From the NCBI GenBank assembly GCA_014529385.2, contig CM043942.1, positions 5,174,501 through 5,238,500 on the forward strand: DNA of 64,000 bases. The letters are read 5' to 3'. Source of the DNA: Adiantum capillus-veneris. Taxonomy: Eukaryota > Streptophyta > Polypodiopsida > Polypodiales > Pteridaceae. Positions 9,595-20,932 of the stretch are shown here, piece by piece. A program made the position numbers and the translations under genes. The notes under the pieces are model-generated. The model was not told the DNA's origin and searched no databases. It saw nothing but the letters and a program-made list of their open reading frames with translations. Each line of letters starts with the position of its first letter. The stretch's first letter is position 1.

Positions 9595-10581
9595 TGTCAC
9601 GTGCACATCTAACCCTATGTGTACGTGGACAAGCTACTTCATGACATGGGTTCAGTTCAGTTAGATTAGGAAGTGTTCTGGCACTTTTGTGAGTCTGTTC
9701 GCAAACCGTGCATGTCCAAGCACAGTAGATGCATATCCTCTAGTTGCACATAGCATGATCATCTGATTACCATCAGTAGCATTTTACAGTGCATAGACCT
9801 ATTTTTCCTATTTTAGCTAATTTTCACTTATTATTTTTAAGTGACTTTTGTTGGGAACTAGGTAGGGCTATTTTGCTAAGCAAGTACATAAGAAACCTAG
9901 CGCTAGCAATTTCTGGCAGAAGAGGCAACAGGAACGAAGTGTTCAACAACCACCTTCTCAGCAAGAACCCCCCGGTGACCAAAACCTAGCGTTTTCAGCC
10001 AAGGCAAAGATTAGCGTTTTCAGCCAAGGCAAAGATTAGCGTTTTCAGCATTTCAGAACAACTAGCATTTTTGCACTTGCAGATTCCCTGGCAACAGCAG
10101 GACAGATTCAGCCTAGCGTTTTTGGATCATGCAGCAGACCTAGCGTTTTGTAGATTCTCCGCGGCTTCAACGTATGCATCAGCGTTTTCAGTTTTCAGCA
10201 TAGGCACACCGCAGTAGAAGTCCCGAAACTCGCAGATCACATCTTCCCGCAGCAGATCCTCGCTGCACGGTCAGATCCATCGAAGTTTGTAGTTACAGCC
10301 CGGAAAACACAGATTTCAGCATGCGCGTTTTCAGCGCATCGTCGTCGCATCGTCGCCATCGACGACATAGAGTCAGAATTCAGCAGATAAAGATTTGCAG
10401 ATTTCAGCCATTAGCGTTTTCAGATTTCAGCCCGTCTCGTCATCGTCCTCATCGTCGGCAAGTCCAAGCATTGTAGAGATTTGTGCAATCAATAATAGAC
10501 CGCTCTCGCCATAGAGAGTGGGGCCTTCGGAGGAGGGTTTTGACAACATTCTGGTGTCGTATTCTTCTCTCTCTCTCAACA
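9595..10581 (+). mobile_element. LTR-B (3' LTR of Gypsy-B), broken at its CT tract by LINE-1b
   Basis: The sequence starts TGTCACGTGCACATC and aligns along its length with the LTR at 57430. It carries many copies of an AGCGTTTTCAG-like motif (9987-10430). It matches the 57430 copy up to a short CT tract at 10568-10580. After that the other LTR continues GCACTCTCTTGCACTC, but here LINE-1b leader sequence follows. The inference is that LINE-1b inserted into the LTR's own CT tract. Confidence 0.7.
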
Positions 10582-11082
10582 AGCAGCAAACGGTGGAGAG
10601 GACCTCGCTGCAGCAAGCTGGGGCACGGCAGACGAAGCTGTAGCATGACAGCATTGTGGGGTTGAGAGGGAATCGAAGACTAGCACAAGGACACCTTTGC
10701 ACGCAGAGGTGGGCCGCTCTGAATTCTGCTCGCCAAACAGCCACTGAGCTGAGCTGAAACTGCTGAGAACAGGATCGCAACAAGCCTAGGGGATTCACGC
10801 GAGTGAGGTGGAGCAAGCAGGAGCTCGCGCGAAGGGCAGGCAGGCGATTCTCACGATAAGGCAGGAGAAATCCTACGCATAGCATGTCCCAGCAACACTA
10901 CGCGTAGCAAGTCCCAGCATACGCGCCGCATCACCCCGCCCTTCACCTACGTGTAGGAAGTCCCAGCCTTACGTTTAAATTTAGAGAAATTTTTAAGCCT
11001 TAAGGTAAAAAGCCTTAAGATAAAATCTTTTAAGTTTGCCCTATTCTCCCTAGTACCCTACCCCACATTTGGGGCTCGGGTT

Positions 11083-12240
11083 CGATGGATCCGCCTACCG
11101 AAGGGGAAGGCCAAGTGTAGATAGCTACACCACCCAAAAAAAAACAACAGTTACATTTAAGCCGAGAAACAGAGATACTGTACTATCATCAGAATCATTA
11201 CGAGTGGGGAAAACGTCCAAGATACATGATGAACTAATGATGGAGAAGGTCCAGATGATGCTCAAATCAGAGCTAAACTACATGAGAGATGACATCAAGA
11301 AGGAAATGCACGCGAGCGCTGAGAGCTACAGGAACTCCATGTATGCAGACATGATGAGAGAACTAAGGAGAGATCCGGGGGATACAGAATGAGGAGATTC
11401 AGATCTTGAAACGGAATTACGAAACCTAATCAAGGCCGAAGTAAATGTAATAGAATGTGTTATGCAAAAGAAACTCGATGAGGCAGTAGCAAGTTTTGAA
11501 GCATGGAAACAAATATGGAAAAGCACATGGGGGAAAAAGATGCAATAATCGAGGAGCTAAAAGGAGAACTTGCGGCTTGCAAATCTGCAACTAAGGAGAA
11601 GGGAGACGACCAACCTTCGGTGCTGAAGGAGCTCGAGGACATGAAGGATCAAATGAAAGCTCTACGGGAAGGAGATGAACAGAAATCGAAAACGGCATCT
11701 TCATGGGCGGAACGTCTTGTTAAGACACAAGAAAAGGTTGATGAAGCAGAGAAATGGATTGAGGATGCGAAGAAAGGGAAGGCCCACATGCCTGAGACCA
11801 CACCTACCTCCACCATTATTAATATGACCTTTGAGGAAGAGCAGAAAAGGAAGAATCGGGCTCTGCATGTGCGGGTCACAGGAGTCAAAGACAAAGAGAA
11901 TGTAGATGAAGAAGTGAAGGAATTGCTACAACGCATGGGCATCACAGAGCCTACTCACACAAGTGCATGGAGAGTGGGCAAGAAAGGAATCGATGAGAAG
12001 GGAAACATAAAGGATAGGGCACTTATTCTCCGCTTCCTGAATATAGAAATAAGGATAGAATTTCTAAAGAAGAGGCCAACTCTTAAGAAAACCGTTATTT
12101 TCCTGGGAGATGACCTTACATTGGCACAAGTGGCACACATGCAAGAGTTGATGCCAGAGATCAGGGCAGCACGAGAAAAGGGAAAAATCGCCTTTTATAG
12201 AGGAGAGAAAGTAGTGGTTCTGGAAAAGCGCTCAGCATGA
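11083..12240 (+). pseudogene. LINE ORF1p: coiled coil plus RRM-like domain, frameshifted
   Basis: ORF1p is the RNA-binding chaperone partner of ORF2p. The N-terminal half is charged and helical (about 11180-11800), consistent with a coiled coil. The C-terminal half holds the RRM-like region (RALHVRVTGVKD, AWRVGKK, RALILRF, FLGDDLTLAQVAHM). The start is uncertain: an ATG at 11083 (MDPPTEGEGQV) is soon out of frame with the helical part, whose frame opens at 11069 without an early ATG. The first section has TGA at 11390-11392, and a shift near 11500 moves to the frame open from 11503 to 12240. The final TGA (12238-12240) is followed by CGG in the same frame as ORF2. Confidence 0.8.
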
Positions 12241-15200
12241 CGGTGCGAGACCTATGGGGCGACGCTCCAGATAGCGGCGTGGAATTGTAATGGATCATAT
12301 GGGCTAGATGTAGGTGCCTTTGAAGACAGCTTTAGGGACAGAGACATAGTTTTCTACTCAGAGACACACCAGATACCGGGACAGCGTATGCCACATGTGA
12401 AGAGTTATTTATGGGAAACAGCTGGTCGACCAGACAAGAGATCTCTACAGGGTAGTCGGGGTTCAGGAGGAGTAGCAGCCTTATTTAAAGAGGAGCTGAA
12501 ACCACTACTACAGATTATCAGGAAAGATGAGCAAGCAAGGTATATGTGGGTGAGAATGAGAGCCGAGACAGGTAGATTTCTATATCGCTATATGCTACTT
12601 CCCTCCAAGTACTCCTCACCTAAAGGACAGTCCCCTTTCTCCATATTATTGAATAATGACATATGGGAGTTCTCTAGAGATGGAGACATCGTTCTCTTAG
12701 GAGACTTTAATGCCAGAACAGCCAACTCTCAAGCAGTATTCTATGATACTTCTGAGGAAATGCTCAGAGAAGTGGATTTATCACAGAGGGGGCTTACTAG
12801 AAACTCACAAGATAAAGAACACACTGAATATGGGAGACATCTCATGGAGATGGCAACCATACATGGTTTGGCCATACTTAATGGCCTAGAGAATTTCCCG
12901 TTATCTGGGGGATTCACATGCTTCCCGCACAGGCATGGGGCCAGTACAGTGGATTATGTCATGACTTCACCAAGCTTTATTTCTAGTATCAAGGACTTCA
13001 AGGTGGGACCCAAACCGGTTGGGATTGCAGTGGATCGTGCTCTCTTGACCTTATCAACCTCCTTCCAATACAATGCCTCTCAAGTACAAAGGAAGAAGAC
13101 ACACACAAGATATACTTTCACGCTAAAAACTGATTCAGTCTATGTGGAAAAGATCTATAATAGGATGTGGGCAGCCGAGCCAGTATATACTGTAGAGGAG
13201 ATTACTTCTCAGTTAACAGAGATACTACATGGAGCAACACAAGAGGCATACCCACATACTCAACCTGATCAGAAGAGAAGAGCTGGGAACATGCCTCAAA
13301 ACAGCTGGTATGACGAGGAATGCAGAGAGACGAGAACCTAGGTCCAGAAAGAGCTTACACTTGGGATCATCACATATAAGCAGTCTCGGATTGCTCTTCG
13401 GCGTATAGTACGTCGCAAGAAAATGGCATTTTTAGCCAAACTGGAGAAGGATTTATATCAGCTCTTCTTGAGTCAGGACTCACATGAGGCATGGCGCTTA
13501 TTTCAAGAGCACTCACCGCCTCCGACGATTACTTCTCCTGAGATCTGGGGTCAATATGTAACATCATTATATATGGTATCTGGACAGCCTCCATTACCAG
13601 ATCCGCTAGAGCCATGCCCTGCTACTAGTACTTTCTTTACTACGAAAATGGTGGAAAAAGCCATTGATAAGATGAAGACAAGAAGAGCATATGATCATGA
13701 TGGTTTAGTAGCAGAACATCTGATCCATGCCAGGGATCTACTTTCAGAAGTCCTTGCTCGTCTGTTTAATCGGGTCATGTGCGAAGGATTACCTGAATCT
13801 TGGAAATTATCTACTCTCGTACCTATTTTCAAGTCAGGGGATCCTATGATACCCGGGAACTACCGTACCATTATGGTAGGTCACACTTTGACCCAACTGT
13901 ACACATCCATTCTTGAACAAAAATTGAGTAGATGGGCAGAGAATGAGGGCATAAGAGCAATAGGACACGCTGGATTCAGAAGGGGTTATTCCACTTTAGA
14001 TCATATTCTTATGCTCAGAGCCATTATTGAGGAAGGAAGAGCAAACGGGAGAAGGATGTATTGTTGCTTTGTGGATTTTCGGAAAGCTTTTGATACAGTA
14101 CCAAGGGCCAGATTGATGTGTAGGATGCAAGAGTTAGGGGTCCCCAAAGAGATTATTTGGGGGATCATGGACTTATACGGGTCAGTAACTGCTTATGTAC
14201 GTACTCCAGAAGGGGATTCCGACATTGTTCATTCCACCGTTGGAGTAAAGCAGGGATGCCCACTGTCCCCTACTTTATTTGGTATGTACATAGATGAGGT
14301 ATCAGATTACATTGATAGAGAGGGTGACAGAGGGGCTCAACTTGCAGGGTCATGGATCCCTTTGTTGTTGTATGCAGATGATATTGTATTGATAGCAGAA
14401 TCACCAGATGGAATGCAGAGGCAGCTAGATGCATTACATAAATTCGCGGAGGACAGTGGACTGTCGGTAAACTTGGGTAAAACCAAAGTTATGGTGTTTA
14501 ACACCACACCGCAATGGGTTAGGAGATCGGCACCTACATTTTCATATGGCCAGGATACAGTAGAGTACACAGATGCATACACATACCTTGGGGTGGTATT
14601 TGCAGGACCGAAGTTTACTCTTAAGAGAGCAGCGGATGCTAGATTATCCAGAGCCTATGCGGCCTTGGGAGGGTTGGAGAGGATGTGCTCACAAGTGCAG
14701 TTTCAGGAACCACGAACAAAACTTTGGCTGTTTGATACTGTGGTGGCTTCGGCTATGCTTTATGGGGTCCAGATTTTGAGACCATCTGTGGATCAGGATA
14801 ATTGGAAGTCAATGGAGAGACCTTTGGTATCTATGATTTCCCGAATGATTAGAGCCAAGGCCTCCGTACCACACGCGATTACCCGAGCGAAACTAGCGGC
14901 CCCTCCGATAGAAATTGAAGCTCTTACCAGATCAGTGTCCTTTATACATGGTTTGTGGGATACAAATAATTGCCAATATACTAGACTGGCCCTCGAATCC
15001 TCTCGACAATTAGCAATTAGAAGGGGATACATCATGCTGGTATGCGCAACTGTCCTCGTGGTTTCAGAGACACGGGTTCAGTATGGAAAGATTACCCCCC
15101 TTCCAATACTCTCTTTAGGCTCCATCACTGGCAATTACACGAACGGAGATTAATAAAATCATCCGACAGGATCTTATATAGTTGGATACTAAGGGGACAT

Positions 15201-15720
15201 CGGTAGACCCTACACAAGAATTGGGCACGAAGATGGCCGACTACAAAGAAAACTTCCTACAACTATCTGAAGATGGATTTGTGATTCGCCCGAGTTACAT
15301 GGATACCCACCTGTCTCATGGTTTGAGATGTGCTATTGGTCAGATTCGTACATCCTCACACCAGTTGGAAATTGAATTTGGCAGATTTAGGGGAATCCCA
15401 CCTGAGAGCAGAATTTGCAAGTTATGCGGAATGGAGCCGGAGACAGAATTACACTATATATGCCACTCCACAGTATACTATGAGATACGGGGGCGTTTTC
15501 ATTGCCTCTTTAAAGAAGGCTTTGGACCTCTCGATAGAATCATGCAATACCAAGATCAAAGATGCTTAGACTTGTACCTACTGGAACTACATCAGCACAG
15601 GGATAATCTAATGAGAAGACAAAGAGCACTACAGCCTAAGAGGCAGATCACAGATTTCTTTGGATCGAGAGAAGCAGGAGTGGAAGGAGAAGCAAGAGGC
15701 CAACAGCCAGCACAAAGGAG
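12241..15720 (+). pseudogene. LINE ORF2p: endonuclease and RT, with stop and frameshifts
   Basis: This aligns along its length with LINE-1a ORF2. The endonuclease keeps AAWNCNGS, SETHQIPGQ and GDFNART. The RT keeps VDFRKAFD, GCPLSPTLFGMYIDE and YADD (near 14371). An in-frame TAG at 13339-13341 replaces a Gln codon of the consensus, with the same frame resuming at once. A frameshift near 15030 breaks the region after RT. The C-terminal CCHC finger (ICKLCGMEPETELHYICHS, last Cys replaced by Ser) and ITDFF follow in the frame open from 15182 to 15871. The copy is dead but clearly a relative of LINE-1a. Confidence 0.88.
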
Positions 15721-16625
15721 TACCCAAATTCATATCCATCCTCTGTTAGTTGGAGGAGATGCCTCTATAGAAAGCCATCTTGGTGCCCCCTTAGACGTGG
15801 CCTATATGGACACTCATTTATCCTATGGGATACGATGTGCTATTGGTCAGATGCGCACATCATCGCGTTAGCTAGAGATTGAGACTGGCAGATTTAGGAG
15901 CAGAAGCCAGAATATGTCAGTTATGTCATATAGAGCCAGAGATAGAGTTACATCACATTTGGCAATGTCTGGTATACTATGAGATACGAGGCCATTTTCA
16001 CTGTCTATTCAGAGAGGGCTTTGGACCATTGGCTAGAGTCATATCAAGATCAGAGATGCCTCTAGTTGTTTTTGCTAGAGCTACGCAGACACAGGGAAAG
16101 TCTCTTGAGGAGACCAAGTAGTGGGAGACATTCACAGAGGGAGATCACTGTCTTCTTTAGAGCAAGGACTCAACAGCCGGATGACCATGCTTCACAGCAC
16201 ACTTCAGAGCCCACTTCTACCAGAGGTATATTAGTGGATAGAGCCAATGAGCTCGAGAGAGCTAGACACCACCTCTAAGGGGGCAACCACGACATCGACG
16301 GAGGCTCCACCAGAGAATCAAGATATTCTAGCACGACAAGGGAGATGCCCAGTACGACTATTAACAGAGGCAAACATTGACGAAGCTCTTCAGCGGACCG
16401 ATGCAATACTTTCTCGGACAACGCCCAATGTCGGGCATCCTCGGGCATGGATGATGATGTTGATGATGATGATGATGATTTTCAGTCTGACGATTGTTTT
16501 AGTCTCACTTTACTTCGTTTTATTTTTGTATTCAGACATTGGATTAGATCCACAAGGATTGTGTCAGCTTGGTCTTATAGGTCATTTTGGCCTTTTGAAG
16601 AAGTTTCATATAACATTTAATTTCA

Positions 16626-16628
<3 letters not shown>
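15720..16628 (+). mobile_element. Second LINE-1 3' copy with an inverted 5' segment
   Basis: From about 15720 to 15795 the plus strand is the reverse complement of LINE-1 sequence encoding TKMAFYREHLL and the residues after it. From about 15805 the forward LINE sequence resumes at YMDTHLSYGIRCAIGQ, the next part of the protein. This inverted-then-forward arrangement is the structure expected from twin priming. The forward part has a stop and a frameshift but retains a CCHC-like segment (ICQLCHIEPEIELHHIWQC), QREITVFF and its own 3' UTR, ending in the LINE-1 3' signature and a long (CT)n tract. Confidence 0.72.

Positions 16629-16708
<80 letters not shown>
16629..16708. repeat. (CT)40 microsatellite between two LINE-1 copies
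   Basis: Forty CT units follow the 3' signature of one LINE-1 copy. The next 5'-truncated LINE-1 copy starts within a few bases of its end. Confidence 0.95.
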
Positions 16709-16711
<3 letters not shown>

Positions 16712-17466
16712 CACACCAGCTACGGATTGAGACTGGGAGATACAGCAAAGTACCAGCAGAGGCCAGGACATGCCCCTTGTGTGACATGGAGCCTGAGACA
16801 GAGTTGCACTACACATGCCTCTGCCCCGTCTACTACGAGATACGAGGCCGCTTCTATTGCTTGTTCAGAGAGGGTTTTGGACCACTCTCTAGAGTCATGG
16901 GCTACGAAGATCAAAGAGCTTGGGTTTGTTTTTGCTCGAGCTGCGCAGACACAGAGAGAGCCTGATGAGAGAAGAGGCTAGCCAGTCTAAGAGACGGATC
17001 ACAGATTTCTTTAGAGCAGACACTGGACAGCCGAGGGAGCTACTACCACAGTAGAGCTCACATTCGTCTCGCACCAGAGGCACACTGATCGACCGAGCGA
17101 TTGAGCTGAGGAGATCCACACGCCCACGACTGCGGAGGGCTACACAGCATCGACGGAGGCTGCATCAGAGGATTCGGATCACTTTGGCCAGGCATGCACG
17201 ACGCCCGGTCAGACTACTGACCATGGAGGAGATTGATGAGATCCGCCAGCGACCAATGCTGGATCTCCTGTGATTTAGCTATTTAGCCAGCTGCTTACTT
17301 TGCTTAGTTCACATCGAGCAGCTTAGGATTCCATAGTATTTTTATTTTGCTATGTTGTTATTTTGTTACTGACTTTGTATCAGATTCACCACATTGTAAC
17401 TTTCTGGTCTCATAGGTCACTTTGGCCTTTTGAAGACGTTAATATAACATTTCATTTCTCTCTCTG
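16709..17466 (+). mobile_element. Third LINE-1 3' copy, 5'-truncated at a CT tract
   Basis: The sequence begins directly after (CT)n at the codons for SHQLRIETGRY and includes the CCHC finger (CPLCDMEPETELHYTCLC), ITDFF near 16999-17013 and a complete 3' UTR. It ends in the conserved signature and a short CT tract (17458-17465). LTR-A begins at 17467, so Gypsy-A inserted into this CT tail. A frameshift lies after GYEDQR. Confidence 0.8.
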
Positions 17467-18790
17467 TGAAACCGACCCGCAGGGCGGTAGACTTTGGCTT
17501 TCACCCGAAACTTTACTTAGACTTTAGGACACAGAGAAACTTTGCAAATAAAACCCGTAACTGGAATTAACACTTCGAACACACACGGCTTGGAAGCTAG
17601 AGCGCTCCAAGCAAACACCAACAACCTGTTGGCCCCAAAGACTGGCGCCCCTTTCGGTATTTCTTTATTCTTATCAAAAAGGGAATAAAACCTGCGATTT
17701 CCTATGAGCTGTCCCGCATAATCTGGGCTGAAAAAGACCAATTCTGGCCCGATTTCGGCAGCATAATTATACTAGGAAACTTCACAGACAAAATCCCCAC
17801 ACAATGGATGACTTTCCCGGTGCATACAGACACTTTACAAAACCTGGCAAGAAGCTGCAGCACGCTGAATTCTCTGTTTTCTGCACTGAAATTGTACCAG
17901 ATCACCTATTTAATGATCCTCTTGTTTCCCCAGGGCCCGAACCTCCTGGGTGTATTAGGGCCGAAACCCTAAACCTGCAAATTTACACAGCAGGCTGTAA
18001 TTTCCTGTTTTGGGCTCCGTTTTGCAAGCCGAACGCATCCGTAGCGAGCCCTCATACTCCCGCACCTGTTGGGCTACTTGCCCTCTGAATCGGACGAGAT
18101 TTTTTGCGAGAAATCTCTCCGAATTCCCTTGTACCTGAGGGGGATTAGCAATTAGCTTATCCAGTACCTGCACAAGAGGCTCTTGCCTCGGCATACGCGC
18201 ATGAACCCACATAACTGTACATACAAATGAGTAGCCCTCGAATGGGGCATCACGATTCTATATTCAAAAGGGGAGAGAGGTGCGTGAGAGCGGAATCATT
18301 GCGCTACATAGTGCAAGGGAGAAGGCAAGCTTTCAATTAAAGCTTCATCACCTGCACCAACTACTCACACACACTCTATAGGTCACAATGAGAAAGAAAA
18401 ACAGCTCCCAGCTGCCCAAATCGATTTGGGGCGCCCAATCTAGCATGAGGTGAATGAATTTTGACTTCGCTGCCATGTGTCCACTATGCCTCTTTTGAGT
18501 GAATTTCCTAGTACCCACCAACTTATAAAGTGTGGCGAGGGGCCTAAATGACTTTGAATTGAGCCTAGACATACTTTTACTACTCGGATTCCAGTGCCGA
18601 TCGGCCCGACCAACTCGTGTGGCGATAAGGCCTTCCCGTCTGCGGGTGAAACTCTCGGCCATCAGCCGTTTCACACTGGCCATATAATGTCCAGCCATTT
18701 GCCCTTCAAAAAGAGGGTCCCAAAAATTAAATAAAAATCATCGGAAAGAAACCAACAACCAAGATTAACAGTTGCCACGTCCTCGTGACA
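17467..18790 (-). repeat. LTR-A, 3' LTR of Gypsy-A
   Basis: Read on the minus strand the LTR starts TGTCACGAGGACG and ends GGGTCGGTTTCA. It is preceded by the purine tract AAGAGGGGGGA. It aligns with the solo LTRs at 37104-38549 (same orientation) and 41344-42752 (opposite orientation). Its outer flank is the CT tail of a LINE-1 copy. Confidence 0.82.
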
Positions 18791-18803
18791 TCCCCCCTCT
18801 TGA
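18791..18803 (-). other. Polypurine tract of Gypsy-A
   Basis: On the minus strand CAAGAGGGGGGA directly precedes the LTR start TGTCACG. It is the expected primer for plus-strand DNA synthesis, and it fixes the orientation of the element. Confidence 0.75.
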
Positions 18804-19013
18804 AATCACAAACGTCCTCGATTGCATGCCATATATACATGCCATTGATGATCTTGTGTTGTCAGCACCCTTTTATCATCGCATGTACCCGCAAGAAAGG
18901 TCATAACACACAGATACAAATGACTTAATGAGACCTTCATACTTTTGTCATTTCCATCTATTACAGAAGTGAACATTATACCTTTAACACTTGAAGAGCG
19001 ATGCACACTTCTA

Positions 19014-20172
19014 TTACATTGAATCCATATGTACACTTGATGTGCTGGCTCTATCATTATCCCTCCTTTGCACACATTGGATTGGGGCATACGTGGGTTG
19101 TAACCCAAAGGCCTCAAGGTAAAGCTGCAATACATTTGGTGACTCTAATAGTTCATGCTCTTCCATCCACTTTGCATCCATAGGTGGATAGTTCTTGAAC
19201 TTCACCAAATAGTGTCTTGCAACCTGTCCCTTAACTTTTCTTTCTTTATGTGCCAAAATCTGCTCAGGCACCAAGATCTCATTAAGTTCATCAACTTCTG
19301 GTTGATCATCCTGTGGCATATCTTCTGGCACATCACCCACAAAGGGTCTTAGAAGACTCACGTGAGACTCATTGTGAATCTTCCAAGTGTCAGGCAATTT
19401 CAGCCTATAAGCAACATCGTTGATCTTATCAAGCACTTGAAAAGGCCCATAGTAACGCATACTGAGCTTAGGAAACAACCGTTCCTTGCCCTTCATCTTT
19501 TTTAACCTTGCCTTTTCAAACCTCAATAGAACCCAATCACCAAGTGAAAACAACAGTTCACATCGGTAACGATCAGCAACCCTTTTTTGCTTTGCTTGAG
19601 TCTTCTCCAAGGCAACTTTGATTTTCTTATACATTTCATCCATGTTCTCAACATATCGATACGCCTCAAAGATCTTGTCCTTCGTATGCAAAATGGGAGG
19701 AACCTTTTTGCCACCTTTAACAATCTTAGAAGGTGCCTTGTCTGTGGACGAATGCACCGTATTGTTGTACGCATACTCAAGCATAGGAAAATACTGTTTC
19801 CACTTCCCCTTATTATCTGACACAACGTTTCAGCAGATCCAAGACAGTAGAATTAGCCTCTTCTGACTGTCCATCAGTTTGTGGATGAAATAAAGATGAG
19901 AACTTGAGCGTAGTGTCCATGTTCTCAAACAATCCTCTCCAAAACAAACTCGTCATGCAAGGATCACGATCACTGACAATCGATTGTGGCATATCATGGT
20001 ACTTGAACACATTGTACATGAACAACCGTGTCATCTTATCAAATTTTATCTTCTTCCTGACAGGGATAAAATGGGCCTGCTTGCTGAACCCACAAATGAT
20101 GGTCCATATACCATCATTCCCTATTGGCGTTCTTGGAAGATCAAAGATAAATCCATAGCAATGCTTTCCCAT
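19014..20172 (-). pseudogene. Gypsy-A integrase core and chromodomain
   Basis: Two overlapping minus-strand frames (19813-20172, then 19014-19823) together cover the integrase catalytic core and C-terminus. The first has WTIICGFSKQAHFIPV, VSDRDPCMTSLFW and HPQTDGQSEEAN, which carry the second Asp and the Glu of the DDE triad. The second has the GDWVLLRFEKAR and LRPF motifs and ends with a chromodomain (EQILAHKERKVKGQ, HYLVKFKNYPPMDAKWMEE). Chromodomains bind modified histones and steer integration to heterochromatin in this clade. A frameshift near 19818 separates the two parts. Confidence 0.85.
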
Positions 20173-20932
20173 GGCTTATCCGGAATCGACAGTGGCTGTA
20201 ACAACACTGGTGTCTTTTGCCTGTCAAACTTCACCTTTTGGCAAATCAAGCATGCTCGCACAAAGACATCCACATCTCTCCTCAAAGTAGGCCAATAAAA
20301 GAATGTCTCTACCGCTTTAACTGTTGCATCATACCACGATGCCTTGCATATGGTGGGACACGACTCTCTACCATGACCTTATGTCGCAATGGCCTAGTGA
20401 CACAAAGTCTGTCATCCATCATCATAAAACCGTCTCTGAGGAGCCAGTGCTCATGACGTTTTCCTTCTTGCAACTATTCAAAAATCCGTGCGAAATCTTC
20501 ATCTGTTGCATATTGTTTCTTCATGTCATCAAGTTCATGATGATAAGGAATTGAGACAGCTGAAATTTGTGGTTTTCTCGATAACGCATCAGCCACAATA
20601 TTCTTCTTGCCTTCAACATGGATAATCTGAAAGTGGAACATAGAAAGAATGTTTGCCCATCACATATGCTTTTTCGATAACTTTGATTGTGTCAGGAAGT
20701 ATCGCAAGCTCTGATGGTCTATCTGGACAACAAAATCAGCGTCTAAGAGGTAGTGCTTCCAACTAGAAAGCGCATGAATCACCGCCAAAAGCTCTTTCTC
20801 GTAGGTTTGCATAGTCTTCTCTAGCCCTTGCAAGATTCTGCTTTCATAAGATACTACCCGACCATCTTTTTGCTCCAATGTTGTTGCCACACGCGTCACA
20901 CTGGACCACAAATGACTTCCTAAGATTTGGTA
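20173..20932 (-). pseudogene. Gypsy-A RNase H and integrase zinc-finger remnants
   Basis: The minus-strand frame 20660-20932 holds RNase H motifs (VVSYESRIL, TYEKELLAVIHALSSWKHYL, DHQSLRYFLTQSKL). Between 20173 and 20460 the minus strand reads FFYWPTLRRDV and ACLICQK, the second half of the H2C2 integrase finger. The coding sequence is cut at 20932 by Gypsy-C. It continues in register at 35794 after removal of the 5-bp target duplication. Confidence 0.78.

Larger units (their letters stand above)
10582..15720 (+). mobile_element. LINE-1b: near full-length but mutated LINE
   Basis: This plus-strand LINE has a putative 5' UTR of about 480-500 bp (10582-11068), ORF1 up to 12240 and ORF2 from 12241 to about 15720. 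The 5' boundary lies at the CT tract of LTR-B. The 3' part of ORF2 is cut at about 15720, where a second LINE-1 copy with an inverted 5' end begins. The expected 3' UTR of this copy is therefore missing. It carries a nonsense codon and at least one frameshift in ORF2, and a frameshift plus a stop in ORF1, so it is inactive. Confidence 0.85.

Noticed and set aside
16247-16981. 244-codon plus-strand frame with a long Leu-Ser repeat
   Set aside because: It crosses a CT microsatellite and joins two different LINE-1 copies out of their true frame.
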